This document shows positions 18,713 to 28,452 of a stretch of DNA of 64,000 nucleotides, in pieces. The stretch lies in the NCBI GenBank assembly GCA_951812965.1, contig OX638341.1, positions 1,160,438 through 1,224,437 of the forward strand, in the 5' to 3' direction. A model generated the notes under the pieces. That model ran no database searches, was not told the DNA's origin, and saw nothing but the letters and a program-made list of their open reading frames with translations. Within the stretch, counting starts at the first letter, position 1, and the number at the start of each line of letters is the position of its first letter. A program made the position numbers and the translations under genes. This DNA is from an uncultured Pseudohongiella sp. Its GTDB lineage: Bacteria > Pseudomonadota > Gammaproteobacteria > Pseudomonadales > Pseudohongiellaceae.

Positions 18713-20026
18713 ATGTTTGCCGTTCCACGAACTGTAATCGTCCTGCTTTGCACGGGACTACAACTTTGCTTTGGCACGGTATACGCGTGGAGCTTTTTCC
18801 AGACCATGCTCGTGCGCCAGCTTGGCTGGAGTAATACCGACACGGCGATCGCATTCGGTATCACCATTTTCTCTCTCGGCATCGCCGCGGCCTGGGCCGG
18901 CATGGCCTTGCCTCGTCTGGGGCCACGAAAACTGGCGCTTGCCGGCAGCGTGCTGTTTTCGCTGGGATACCTCCTGGCGGCGCTTGCGCTCGAATACAAC
19001 AACCTGCTTCTTTTCTATCTGGGCTATGGCGTAGTCGGAGGCACGGGCATCGGTTTCGGTTACGTGACGCCCGTCGCGACCGCGGCCAAGTGGTTCCCGG
19101 ACAAGAAAGGGCTTGCGACCGGCATAGTCGTGATGGGATTCGGCGTCGGCGCCTTTCTTTTCAGCCGTTTGCTCGCGCCCTTTCTGGTCGTGCAAACCGA
19201 AGAGGATCTACCACAGATATTCATGTGGCTGGGGATCATTTTCGCCGCCATTCTGATTCCGTTCAGCCTGTTTATCAGCGATCCGCCGAAGAATTTTGCG
19301 CCGGCCGGCGGCGCTCCACCCGCGTCCGAACCCGTTGGCGCCGATCATCCCCGATTCGTTCGCCGCTGCCTCAGATCCCGGGAGTTCATCCTCATCTGGC
19401 TCATTTTCTTCTTCAATATCTCCGCGGGCATTTCGGTAATCAGTTTTCAGTCCTCGCTGCTGCAAGATGTCTGGGGACTGGCGGACCCGACGCTCGATCC
19501 ACTGATTCTTGCCGAATACGGGGCAATGCTCATTGCCGTGAGTTCGCTTTTCAACGGGCTGGGCAGGCTGTTCTGGGGCCTGCTTTCCGACCACATCGGC
19601 CGCGTGACCGTATTCCGCATACTTCTTGCCAGTCAGATGGTCGTGTTCGCCATTCTCATGACAGAACGCGATCCATGGATTTTCTCGGCGCTGGTTTGCT
19701 ACATCCTGCTCTGCTTCGGCGGCGGCTTTGCCACGATGCCTTCCTTTATCGTCGACGTTTTCGGCAGCAAGAACATGTCCGCCATTTACGGCGCCATGCT
19801 CACGGCCTGGGCTGCGGCGGGCATCGTCGGCCCCCTGTACGTCGGCTACTACAAGGATGTGTATCCGGACCGGGCCGTAATCTACTGTTTCCTCATCGGC
19901 ATGCTCATCCTGGGGCTCGGACTCATTTTTTCCTTTCTGCTGGACGCGGAACGAATCCGCCTCGCCAGGCCGACCGTGGAGGGCACGCTGCGGCAGTACA
20001 ACATTCCCGTGCCTTGGGGGTACTAG
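18713..20026 (+). CDS. MFS transporter, OFA (oxalate/formate antiporter) family
   Basis: A 437-residue protein with 12 predicted TM segments. Family marks include TGLQLCFGTVYAWSFF in TM1, the glycine-rich GYGVVGGTGIGFGYVTPV, KWFPDKKGLATGIVVMGFG after TM4, and GRLFWGLLSDHIGR in the second half. This is the OFA group, which exchanges small carboxylates such as oxalate, formate or pyruvate. The start ATG at 18713 follows the sensor stop by 10 bases. The substrate here is unknown; context suggests a carboxylate sensed by the upstream binding protein. Confidence 0.88.
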   Translation: MFAVPRTVIVLLCTGLQLCFGTVYAWSFFQTMLVRQLGWSNTDTAIAFGITIFSLGIAAAWAGMALPRLGPRKLALAGSVLFSLGYLLAALALEYNNLLLFYLGYGVVGGTGIGFGYVTPVATAAKWFPDKKGLATGIVVMGFGVGAFLFSRLLAPFLVVQTEEDLPQIFMWLGIIFAAILIPFSLFISDPPKNFAPAGGAPPASEPVGADHPRFVRRCLRSREFILIWLIFFFNISAGISVISFQSSLLQDVWGLADPTLDPLILAEYGAMLIAVSSLFNGLGRLFWGLLSDHIGRVTVFRILLASQMVVFAILMTERDPWIFSALVCYILLCFGGGFATMPSFIVDVFGSKNMSAIYGAMLTAWAAAGIVGPLYVGYYKDVYPDRAVIYCFLIGMLILGLGLIFSFLLDAERIRLARPTVEGTLRQYNIPVPWGY

Positions 20027-20035
20027 TCATGAGCT

Positions 20036-20085
20036 GCCCGAAATCGGGCGACGAACGCTACGTGGCGCCGCCGCTTTCGTTCGTC
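20036..20085. repeat. Two adjacent inverted repeats between the MFS and ferredoxin genes
   Basis: GCCCG (20036-20040) pairs with CGGGC (20045-20049) across a 4-base loop, and GACGAACG (20050-20057) pairs perfectly with CGTTCGTC (20078-20085). There is no T-run, so this is not a textbook terminator. It could attenuate or protect the mRNA between the MFS and ferredoxin genes. Confidence 0.4.
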
Positions 20086-20131
20086 TGAACATGCTGGTAT
20101 GTTTGCGCAATTCCGACCGGGCGACGATCTG

Positions 20132-20452
20132 ATGATCAAAGTTACATTCATCGAACACGACGGGACGCAACGTTCCGTCGAGGCAACCGACGGCAACTCG
20201 CTGATGCTGGCCGCTGTTTCCAACAGCGTACCCGGGATCGACGCCGATTGCGGCGGCTGCTGTTCCTGTGGCACCTGCCACGTTTACGTCAACGAGCAAT
20301 GGCTCGACAAGCTCAAGCCCATGGACGAGGACGAAGAGGACATGCTCGACATGGTCGACGAGCGCCGATCCAATTCCCGGCTAGCTTGCCAGATTACCGT
20401 TCGCGAACATCTCGACGGCCTGGTCGTGACGACCCCCGAATTTCAGTTCTAG
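20132..20452 (+). CDS. 2Fe-2S ferredoxin, adrenodoxin/putidaredoxin type
   Basis: A 106-residue ferredoxin. The start at 20132 gives MIKVTFIEHDGTQ. The cluster ligands follow the adrenodoxin pattern C-x5-C-x2-C (in DCGGCCSCGTC) with a fourth Cys in RLACQI. This class passes electrons from an NAD(P)H ferredoxin reductase to bacterial P450s. It lies 32 bp before a P450 gene, so it is almost certainly that P450's redox partner. No reductase gene is in the window. Confidence 0.95.
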   Translation: MIKVTFIEHDGTQRSVEATDGNSLMLAAVSNSVPGIDADCGGCCSCGTCHVYVNEQWLDKLKPMDEDEEDMLDMVDERRSNSRLACQITVREHLDGLVVTTPEFQF

Positions 20453-20484
20453 CCTCGCCGCTGTTACCGCGCAATGACCGCGCA

Positions 20485-21777
20485 ATGACCGCAAAAGAAA
20501 CGCAAATGGCCGACACCATAACTGCCGAGTTCAGCCGCACACCAAGCAAATGGAGCATGGTGGGCAGGAATCCGCGGATCATTCCCATCGAAGACATCGA
20601 TCTCTCGCATCCCGGCATCTGGGAAAAGAACGAGCACATGCCTTTCCTCAAACGCCTGCGCGAGGAGTGTCCGGTGCATTTTTGCCGGCGTTCCGCGGTG
20701 GGTCCATACTGGTCGGTGATGAAACACGCGGACATCATGGAAGTCGACACTTCCCCAGCGATCTATTCTTCTGAGCCGACCATAGGCATCGTCGACATAT
20801 TGCCGGAATTCGACGCGCCTTCCTTCATCGCCATGGATCCGCCCCGGCACAACGACCAGCGCAAGGTCGTTCAGCCGGTGGTGGCGCCGGAAAACCTGAA
20901 AAAACTTTCCGCCACGATCCGCGAGCGCGCCGCCGGCATTCTCGACGAGCTGCCGGTCAAGGAGGAGTTCGACTGGGTGGAGCGCGTATCGATCGACTTG
21001 ACCACGCGCATGCTCGCGACTTTGTTCGATTTTCCGTTCGAGGACAGGTACAAGCTCACGTACTGGTCCGACATGGCCACGGCGATTCCGGGCGGTGGCG
21101 TCGCGGAAAGCCACGAGCATCGCTGGCGAGTCATGCTGGAATGTCTCGAGAGATTTACCGAATTGCGAAATCAGCGCGTCAATGAGCCGCCGCGGGCCGA
21201 CCTGCTGTCGATGCTGGCTCACGGCGAGGCGACCCGGGACATGCCGCCGATGGAGTTTCTCGGCAATATCTTGTTGCTGGTGGTGGGCGGCAACGACACC
21301 ACGCGCAATTCGATTTCGGGCGGCGTCCTCGCCCTGAACAAGTTCCCCGATGAATACGAGAAACTGCGCCGCGACCCTTCCCTGATTCCCAACATGGTGT
21401 CGGAAATCGTCCGCTGGCAGACCCCGCTGGCCTATATGCGCCGCACCGCGAAAATCGATACGGAGCTACGCGGGCAGCAGATCAAGGCCGGCGACAAGAT
21501 CGTGATGTGGTACGCGTCGGGGAATCGCGACCCGGAAATGTTCGATCGGCCCGACGATTTCCGCATCGACCGGCCGAACGCCCGGCGCCACGTTTCTTTC
21601 GGCTTCGGCATTCACCGCTGCATGGGCAACCGGCTTGCGGAATTGCAGTTGCGCATACTGTGGGAAGAGATCCTCAAGCGCTTCCATCGCGTGGAAGTGA
21701 CCGGCGAGCCGACCCGCGTCTATTCCAGCTTTATTCACGGTTACTCGAAACTGCCCGTGGTGCTGCATCCGCTCTGA
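20485..21777 (+). CDS. Cytochrome P450, CYP153-like (terminal alkane/fatty-chain hydroxylase)
   Basis: A 430-residue soluble P450. The I-helix reads VVGGNDTTRNSISGG, the ExxR motif is in SEIVRWQTP, and the heme cysteine is in SFGFGIHRCMGNRLAE. Blocks such as FIAMDPPRHNDQRKVV, MLATLFDFPFEDR and YSSFIHGYSKLPV match my memory of CYP153A proteins closely. CYP153 enzymes hydroxylate the terminal carbon of medium-chain alkanes and related compounds, using a ferredoxin and reductase. Start at 20485 or at the second ATG 20506. The downstream TonB-dependent receptor and upstream transporter fit uptake and use of hydrophobic carbon, which is inference. Confidence 0.92.
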   Translation: MTAKETQMADTITAEFSRTPSKWSMVGRNPRIIPIEDIDLSHPGIWEKNEHMPFLKRLREECPVHFCRRSAVGPYWSVMKHADIMEVDTSPAIYSSEPTIGIVDILPEFDAPSFIAMDPPRHNDQRKVVQPVVAPENLKKLSATIRERAAGILDELPVKEEFDWVERVSIDLTTRMLATLFDFPFEDRYKLTYWSDMATAIPGGGVAESHEHRWRVMLECLERFTELRNQRVNEPPRADLLSMLAHGEATRDMPPMEFLGNILLLVVGGNDTTRNSISGGVLALNKFPDEYEKLRRDPSLIPNMVSEIVRWQTPLAYMRRTAKIDTELRGQQIKAGDKIVMWYASGNRDPEMFDRPDDFRIDRPNARRHVSFGFGIHRCMGNRLAELQLRILWEEILKRFHRVEVTGEPTRVYSSFIHGYSKLPVVLHPL

Positions 21778-21962
21778 ACGGTGAATCGTGGCACAAGCGT
21801 GGCAAGCTTCTGCCGATATTGTGGAAGTATGCGTTTTTTGCCGGGCATTGACCGCCATCCTACAAAATGTCACAGAATCAACCTGTTGGGGTGGGTATAC
21901 TGCCCTGCGTTCAAATCAGGGAAAGGCTGCCGGTTGCCGCGGCCCGGCTGGACAGAGAAATC

Positions 21963-24125
21963 ATGAAGTTCAAATCACATATATTCACCTTTGCCGTTGC
22001 CGCTTTGCTGCTGGTCCGGGCATTGCCGGCAGGCGCCCAGCAGGTTCCGGGCCCGGAAGACGTGTCCGACGACTCCACCATCGTGTACCCGGCTTCCTAT
22101 TTCGCCGAGTTCCTGCCCGTATCGGTGAACGACATGTTGTACCGGATACCGGGCATCGACCTGGCGATGGGAAGAGGCAGAGGAGGATCGGGCGGGAGCA
22201 GCCGCGGACGGCGCGGACTCGGCTCAGGCGAAGGCGAAGTGCTGATCAACGGTCAGCGCATTACCGGCAAGAACACCGGAAGCCGCGATCAGCTCGACCG
22301 CATTTCAGCGGAACAGGTCGATTACATCGAGATCATCCGCGGAACTTCCGAAGATATCGAGATACGCGGCGGCGCCCAGGTCGTCAATGTAGTCCTGCTC
22401 GACGTGCTGTCGACTTCCAGCACTACAGTCGAAATTCGATCCGATCGCTCGCAGGACGGAACCATCGATACCGGCGGCCAGCTTTCCTACAGCGGTCAGA
22501 GCGGCGATCTCAACTATCTGCTGCACGTGGAGGCCAGCCCGCGTTACAACGCGTCCAGCAGCAGCGAACTCAGTTACGACCCGGACTACAATCTGCAGGA
22601 GATCCGTTTCGAGGACAGCGTCCGGGAGGATCTCGAGTACCAGGTCAGCGCCAATGTAGGTTACCGCTTCGACAACCAGGTGCTGCAACTTAACGGACTG
22701 TATGAAACTCGCGGCGATTCTCCCTCCTATCGGGATCGCAGCATCCACGATCTTGTCAACGATCGTATTCAGCTACAACGCGAAGACAACAACAGCAAGC
22801 GATACTCGTGGGAAGTAGGTGGCGACTATGAGCGGAGTTTCGCCGGCGCCGGCACGTATCGCTTCCTGTTCATCGTCAACGACCGGGATTTTCAATTCAC
22901 CCGTAACCGCTTTGACCTTCCCGACGGCGAAACCAGGGTTCCGGATTTATTCCTGCGCAATCTCGGCCGTGACCGGGAGCGGATAGCGCGCACTTCCTAT
23001 ACGTTCGACGTGGCCGGTCAACAAGGTCTGGAAGTCGGCGTGGAAGGCGCCCAGACCATTCGCGATTCCGGCCTGCGCATGGGCCTCGACATTCCTGGTG
23101 AGCGCTCGCCGGCATACGGCAACCTTGTGCCCGTGTCCGTGGACAATAGCGAATCGACCGTCGAGGAAATTCGCTACGAAGGCTTCGCAGTGCACAACTG
23201 GCAACTGAATTCACGCATGTCGCTGGAAAGTTCGCTGTTGATGGAAACGTCCACTATCGAGCAGTCCGGCGACGTATTCAATTCGCGCGATTTCCAATTC
23301 GTCAAGCCGAAGGTCGACTACCGATTCGACATTACTCCAAGCCTTCAGTTGCGCGCCAGGGCCGAAAAAGACGTGCAGCAACTGAGCTTTTCCGATTTCA
23401 GCGCCTCCGCCGATTACAACGACGACGATCAGAATACCCAGGCTGGCAACCCGGAAATTCGCCAGGAACAGTCCTGGCGTTACGAACTGAATCTGGAAAT
23501 GCGCCTGCCCAACAATCTTGGCGTGGTAAATTCCCAACTCTGGTATCGCGATCTCCAGGACGTGATCGAACGGGTCGACGTTTCGCCGAGCCCGGACGAT
23601 CTGCGTTCGGCCCGCGGCAATATCGGCGATGGCGAGCGCTACGGATTAAATCTCGATGTAAGTACGCGCCTGCCGATGCTCGGCATGCCCAACGCCCTGC
23701 TGACCACCGGCATCCGCTTGCGGGATTCCGAGATCACCGACCCCTTCCTCGGCCAGAAGCGCAGGCAGCCGGGGTCGGAACGCTGGTCGACCAATGTCGG
23801 ATTCCGCAATGACATGGTTGAACAGGGTCTCACCTACGGCATGTTCTATTCGCATTCGTCCAACGGCGGCAGCGGCCGGACGGAAATCGACATCATCGAC
23901 ATTGAGGAACGCATCGAGGATCCGTTCCTGATGGCGTTCGTGGAAAAGAAAGCGTTCGAGAACTTCACCTTTCGACTGGAGTCGCGCAACATTACCGAAG
24001 GCGAGTATTGCCGTAAGCGTACCCGGTTTCTCGGCGCCACCGTGGACGGCGTCGTCGAAGAGATCGAGCACTATTGCAACAGCAGCGGAATGGAACTGGC
24101 GTTCAGGGTAAGCGCCACTTTTTGA
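21963..24125 (+). CDS. TonB-dependent outer-membrane receptor
   Basis: A 720-residue protein with a signal peptide (to about residue 24, ALPAGAQQ). The plug domain has SVNDMLYRIPGIDLAMG and GEVLINGQRITGK, and carries an unusual Gly/Arg/Ser-rich insert (GRGRGGSGGSSRGRRG) at about residues 68-83. The remainder alternates as a 22-strand barrel and ends in the aromatic C-terminus RVSATF. It follows the P450 gene by 185 bp, with a TATACT box at about 21897 as a possible -10 element. The substrate is unknown; hydrocarbons or an oxidised lipid are possible given context. Confidence 0.88.
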   Translation: MKFKSHIFTFAVAALLLVRALPAGAQQVPGPEDVSDDSTIVYPASYFAEFLPVSVNDMLYRIPGIDLAMGRGRGGSGGSSRGRRGLGSGEGEVLINGQRITGKNTGSRDQLDRISAEQVDYIEIIRGTSEDIEIRGGAQVVNVVLLDVLSTSSTTVEIRSDRSQDGTIDTGGQLSYSGQSGDLNYLLHVEASPRYNASSSSELSYDPDYNLQEIRFEDSVREDLEYQVSANVGYRFDNQVLQLNGLYETRGDSPSYRDRSIHDLVNDRIQLQREDNNSKRYSWEVGGDYERSFAGAGTYRFLFIVNDRDFQFTRNRFDLPDGETRVPDLFLRNLGRDRERIARTSYTFDVAGQQGLEVGVEGAQTIRDSGLRMGLDIPGERSPAYGNLVPVSVDNSESTVEEIRYEGFAVHNWQLNSRMSLESSLLMETSTIEQSGDVFNSRDFQFVKPKVDYRFDITPSLQLRARAEKDVQQLSFSDFSASADYNDDDQNTQAGNPEIRQEQSWRYELNLEMRLPNNLGVVNSQLWYRDLQDVIERVDVSPSPDDLRSARGNIGDGERYGLNLDVSTRLPMLGMPNALLTTGIRLRDSEITDPFLGQKRRQPGSERWSTNVGFRNDMVEQGLTYGMFYSHSSNGGSGRTEIDIIDIEERIEDPFLMAFVEKKAFENFTFRLESRNITEGEYCRKRTRFLGATVDGVVEEIEHYCNSSGMELAFRVSATF

Positions 24126-24208
24126 CCCGCCCGTCAATTCTCAAGCCGTGCAAGCAGGTTATAATCAGAGTCGATCACGACAAACGCGACGATTCCGTCG
24201 GAAAATAA

Positions 24209-24919
24209 ATGTGCAATCGACTGCTGGTTATAATGTCGGCGATTTTGTTGACCGTCGCACTTGCCGGGTGCGGCGGCGTCGTTCTTGAAAGTTTTTCCGG
24301 TTCCCCTTCCACCGCCAACGCGCCGCCCAGTTCCACCCGCGGTCTGATCGTTCTCAATGCGCCCCAGCCCGTTTATCCCATGCAGGCCCGGACCCTCGGC
24401 GTTGAAGGGTGGGTCCTGCTGGCTTTTACCGTAGATGAAAGCGGTACTGTGATTCCCGATACGATCGACGTGATCAATCAGCAGCCGCCGGGTTATTTCG
24501 AACGGGCCGCCGTCAATGCCGCCCGGCGCATGAACTTCGACAACATACTCAATCGCATGGTGCGCGACGTGCGCTATGTGTTTCTTTTCGAGCTGGAAAA
24601 CCGGGAAGAGTTGCTGGTCGAAACTCCCCGTCAGGAGCCCAGTTTCAGGGAATACCTGTCGGCGAGTTTCGTAACTCCCGAATACCCCGAATTTGCCCGC
24701 GAGCAGGAAATCGAAGGCCATGTCGTGGTCCAGTTCACCATCACCGAATCAGGCGGCGTACGGGATGTGGAAGTCATCGAAGCCAATCCGCCGCGAGTGT
24801 TCGACGTCGCGGCGCGGCAGGCTACCGCGCGCCTGCTCTTCCAGCCGCGCCTGGTCGACAACGAACCGGTAGCCGTCGAAGGCGTGACCCACCGCTTCGA
24901 CTGGAATCTGCCGCGCTGA
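24209..24919 (+). CDS. Lipoprotein with two TonB C-terminal domains
   Basis: A 236-residue protein. LLTVALAGCGG is a lipobox, so the mature protein would be lipid-anchored at Cys20. Two TonB_C-like domains follow: residues about 47-130 (PVYPMQARTLGVEGWVLLAF) and 150-235 (PEYPEFAREQEIEGHVVVQF). Each has the strand-helix-strand pattern of the TonB C-terminus, but there is no N-terminal TM or Pro-rich spacer, so it cannot be a normal energy-transducing TonB. It lies 83 bp after the receptor gene. It may bind the receptor's TonB box or peptidoglycan. Confidence 0.8.
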   Translation: MCNRLLVIMSAILLTVALAGCGGVVLESFSGSPSTANAPPSSTRGLIVLNAPQPVYPMQARTLGVEGWVLLAFTVDESGTVIPDTIDVINQQPPGYFERAAVNAARRMNFDNILNRMVRDVRYVFLFELENREELLVETPRQEPSFREYLSASFVTPEYPEFAREQEIEGHVVVQFTITESGGVRDVEVIEANPPRVFDVAARQATARLLFQPRLVDNEPVAVEGVTHRFDWNLPR

Positions 24920-24932
24920 GACTCCGTATTCC

Positions 24933-26534
24933 TTGGACAAATTCGTCATCACCGATTCAAGCCAATGGCCGCGGCTGAAAACCCTGGCTGCTTCCGTTCG
25001 CGATATTGAATTCAGAAAGTCGCTCGGAACAGAGCGCGCCGCGAATTTTCGGCTGGAGGCAGCCGGCCTCTATCTGGATTATTCGCGCAATCTGGTCACC
25101 GATGAAGTGATGGAAACGCTTGCCGTGCTGGCGGAGGCTTCGCCCCTTTCGATGCACCGGGAGGCGATGTTTCGTGGTGAGGCGATCAATACCACCGAAG
25201 AGCGCCCCGTGCTGCACACGGCACTTCGCGCCGCGCCCGGAGATTTGCAAGCGGATGGGCTGGGCGAACTTTCCGGCGAAATCGAAGCGCAGTTGGGCCG
25301 TGTCAGGGAAATCAGCGAGCGAATTCGCACCGGCCAGTGGCTTGGCGTCACCGGCAAGCCGGTGCGCGATGTCGTCAATCTCGGTATCGGCGGTTCGGAC
25401 CTCGGGCCGAAGCTGGTCTGCGAGGCGTTGAAGGAATTCGCCCACGAGGACGTTCGCTGCCATTTTCTCAGCAATGTGGACGGCGAGCCGATTCGCTCCC
25501 TGCTGCGTGTTCTCGACCCGGAAACCACTTTGGTAATCGTTTCCAGCAAATCCTTTACTACCCAGGAAACCCTGCTCAACGCGAATACGGCGGCAACCTG
25601 GTTTCAAGAGAGCTTTCGTGAAGGGCTGGGAATCGACAATCCATTCGCCTCGCCGCATTTTATCGGCATAACCGCCGCACCCGTGAAGGCGATGCAGGCA
25701 GGGATTCCGGAAGATCAGTTATTGCTGTTCGGGGACTGGGTCGGGGGCCGGTATTCGCTATGGTCCTCGATCGGGCTGACCATCGCGATCACCGCCGGCT
25801 ACGACAACTTTGCCCGCTTGCTCGAAGGCGCCGGGCAAATGGACCGACATTTTCGCTTGGCCCCGCCGGCGCGAAACATGCCGGTGATCCTCGCCCTGCT
25901 CGGGCTCTGGTATGCCAACTTCCTCGATGCCGAAAGTCATGCCGTGATTCCCTATTGCGAACGCCTGCGACACTTGCCTTTTTACCTGCAGCAACTGGAC
26001 ATGGAAAGCAACGGCAAATCGGTGACATTTTCCGGCGAACAGGTCAGTCACGCCACTGGCCCCATCGTATGGGGGCTGACCGGCACCGATGGTCAACACA
26101 GCTTTTTCCAGTTGCTGCACCAGGGCACACATCTCGTGCCGGTGGACTTCATCGGTATCGGCGAGGACGAACTCAGTTCGCCGGAACATCATCGGGTGTT
26201 GCTCGCCAACATGCTTGCCCAGTCGGTTGCACTGATGGAGGGCAAAAAGTCCGAAAATTTGCCGTCATGGCGCAACTATCCCGGCAATCGCCCATCGAAT
26301 GTGCTGCTGCTCGACCGGCTCACTCCGGAAACCCTGGGCGCCCTGATCGCGCTATACGAACACAAGGTATTCGTCCAGGGCAGCTTGTGGAATATAAACT
26401 CCTTCGATCAATGGGGAGTTGAATTGGGAAAGGAGTTGGCACGGCAATTGCTTGAAAATGACGATGGCCACAGCGAACTCGACGCCGGCGCTAAACTCCT
26501 GCTCGACCGGCTCCCCCGACGCAGCTCTGAATAA
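24933..26534 (+). CDS. pgi: Glucose-6-phosphate isomerase
   Basis: A 533-residue PGI. Family signatures are the sugar-phosphate block VVSSKSFTTQETL, the first PROSITE-like pattern GGRYSLWSSIGL, and the C-terminal SFDQWGVELGKELA. The catalytic Glu lies in the conserved QLDMESNGK. The start is the TTG at 24933 (MDKFVITDSSQWP), 14 bp after the lipoprotein gene; no in-frame ATG occurs near a conserved position. It interconverts glucose-6-P and fructose-6-P and begins the run of glycogen genes. Confidence 0.96.
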   Translation: MDKFVITDSSQWPRLKTLAASVRDIEFRKSLGTERAANFRLEAAGLYLDYSRNLVTDEVMETLAVLAEASPLSMHREAMFRGEAINTTEERPVLHTALRAAPGDLQADGLGELSGEIEAQLGRVREISERIRTGQWLGVTGKPVRDVVNLGIGGSDLGPKLVCEALKEFAHEDVRCHFLSNVDGEPIRSLLRVLDPETTLVIVSSKSFTTQETLLNANTAATWFQESFREGLGIDNPFASPHFIGITAAPVKAMQAGIPEDQLLLFGDWVGGRYSLWSSIGLTIAITAGYDNFARLLEGAGQMDRHFRLAPPARNMPVILALLGLWYANFLDAESHAVIPYCERLRHLPFYLQQLDMESNGKSVTFSGEQVSHATGPIVWGLTGTDGQHSFFQLLHQGTHLVPVDFIGIGEDELSSPEHHRVLLANMLAQSVALMEGKKSENLPSWRNYPGNRPSNVLLLDRLTPETLGALIALYEHKVFVQGSLWNINSFDQWGVELGKELARQLLENDDGHSELDAGAKLLLDRLPRRSSE

Positions 26535-26565
26535 GTCAGAGCTTCCGCGAATATGAGCTAAGCCC

Positions 26566-28452
26566 ATGCCTGACGAGCAAGACATCTACCTTTTCAACGA
26601 AGGCGCCGCGGAGCACGCTTATCGGTGGCTTGGAGCGCATGCCGGCACGGTCGACGGCAAGGCCGGCGTGCATTTCTCGGTCTGGGCGCCCGGCGCGAGC
26701 CGGGTTTCCGTTGTCGGCGACTTCAACGGCTGGGACGGCAACCGCAATACCATGCAGCCGATTTTCAGTTCGGGCGTGTGGGATACATTCGTCCCGGAAG
26801 CGCACGATCACGATCTGTACAAGTTCGAAATCATTGACTCCAATGGAAATCTGCTGCCGCTGAAAGCCGACCCGTATGCGCGCGGGATGCAGCATCCGCC
26901 GGATAACGCTTCCAGAATAATGCTGGAAGAGGACTTTCGCTGGAGCGACCGGCAATGGCTCGAAGCCCGCGACTGCGGAGACTTGTTGCGGCGGCCGGTT
27001 TCGATCTACGAAATTCACGCCGGATCCTGGCGGCGCAAGCCGGAGCACGACAATCTCTATCTGAGTTACCTGGAACTGGCGCAGGAACTGATTCCCTATG
27101 TGCTCGACATGGGATTCACGCATATTGAACTCATGCCGATCAGCGAGTTTCCCTTTGACGGCTCCTGGGGCTACCAGCCCATCGGCATGTTCGCGCCGAG
27201 CATTCGTTTCGGCACTCCGAACGAACTGAAACATTTCATCAACGAATGCCATCGCCAGAGTATCGGTGTGCTGCTGGACTGGGTGCCGGGGCATTTCCCC
27301 AGCGATTCCCATGGCCTGGGCCGATTCGACGGCAGTTGTCTGTACGAACACGAGGACGTCCGCCAGGGTTTCCATCCGGAATGGAATACGCTGGTATTCA
27401 ATTACGGCCGCGCCGAAGTCGCCAGCTACCTGCTCAGTAACGCGAATTTCTGGATCGAGGAATTCCACATCGACGGTCTGCGCGTGGACGCGGTCGCTTC
27501 GATGCTGTATCTCGACTACAGCCGGGAAGAAGGAGAATGGCTGCCCAATCGGCACGGCGGCCGCGAAAACCTGGAAGCCGTCGAGCTGCTGCGGCAGGTG
27601 AACACCAGCGTGTATCGCAGGCATCCGGGCATCATGATGATTGCCGAGGAATCCACCGCCTGGCCCCGGGTCAGCAATCCGGTGGACATGGGCGGACTCG
27701 GTTTCGGCTACAAATGGAACATGGGCTGGATGAACGACACTTTGCAATACATGCAACGAGACCCGATTCATCGCAAGTACCACCATCACGAAATGACTTT
27801 CGGAATCCTGTACGCCTGGAGCGAGAAATACGTGCTCCCGCTGAGTCATGACGAAGTCGTGCACGGCAAGGCTTCGTTACTGGAAAAGATGCCCGGCGAC
27901 GACTGGCAGAAATTCGCCAATCTGCGCGCTTATTACGGATTCATGTGGGCTCAGCCCGGCAAGAAACTGCTGTTCATGGGCGGAGAATTCGGTCAGCGCA
28001 GCGAATGGAACCACGACGCTAGCCTGGACTGGCACTTGCTCGAACATGCAAGCCATCGCGGCCTGTTGCAACTGGTAAGGGATCTGAATTTCCTCTATCG
28101 GCGCACTCCCGCGCTGTTCGAGCGCGACATCTCACCCGAAGGATTCCAGTGGGTACAGGCCGACAACAGCCAGTTATCGGTCTTCGCCTGGCTGCGGCGC
28201 GGCGACGACGACGTACTACTGGCGGTATCCAATATGACGCCGGAATGCCACCTCTATTTTCGGCTGGGCGTGCCCGAACCGGGCCGTTATCGGGAGGTGC
28301 TCAATACCGACGCCGAAGTATACGGCGGTAGCGGACAAGGCAATGGCGGCGGCGCCTGGAGCCAGGACATCCCATGGGACGGCCAGCCCTGTTCGGTGGT
28401 GGTAACGCTGCCGCCGCTGGCCACGGTGCTGTTTCTGCATGACGAAAGTTGA
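26566..28452 (+). CDS. glgB: 1,4-alpha-glucan branching enzyme
   Basis: A 628-residue GH13 enzyme. An N-terminal CBM48 region (VHFSVWAPGASRVSVVGDFN) precedes the catalytic barrel with DWVPGHFPSD, the nucleophile Asp in DGLRVDAVASMLY (about residue 305), the acid in MMIAEESTAWP and PLSHDEVVHGK. A C-terminal all-beta domain ends the chain. The length is that of the shorter GlgB type without an extra N-terminal module. It makes alpha-1,6 branches in glycogen. It starts 31 bp after pgi and its stop overlaps glgX. Confidence 0.97.
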   Translation: MPDEQDIYLFNEGAAEHAYRWLGAHAGTVDGKAGVHFSVWAPGASRVSVVGDFNGWDGNRNTMQPIFSSGVWDTFVPEAHDHDLYKFEIIDSNGNLLPLKADPYARGMQHPPDNASRIMLEEDFRWSDRQWLEARDCGDLLRRPVSIYEIHAGSWRRKPEHDNLYLSYLELAQELIPYVLDMGFTHIELMPISEFPFDGSWGYQPIGMFAPSIRFGTPNELKHFINECHRQSIGVLLDWVPGHFPSDSHGLGRFDGSCLYEHEDVRQGFHPEWNTLVFNYGRAEVASYLLSNANFWIEEFHIDGLRVDAVASMLYLDYSREEGEWLPNRHGGRENLEAVELLRQVNTSVYRRHPGIMMIAEESTAWPRVSNPVDMGGLGFGYKWNMGWMNDTLQYMQRDPIHRKYHHHEMTFGILYAWSEKYVLPLSHDEVVHGKASLLEKMPGDDWQKFANLRAYYGFMWAQPGKKLLFMGGEFGQRSEWNHDASLDWHLLEHASHRGLLQLVRDLNFLYRRTPALFERDISPEGFQWVQADNSQLSVFAWLRRGDDDVLLAVSNMTPECHLYFRLGVPEPGRYREVLNTDAEVYGGSGQGNGGGAWSQDIPWDGQPCSVVVTLPPLATVLFLHDES

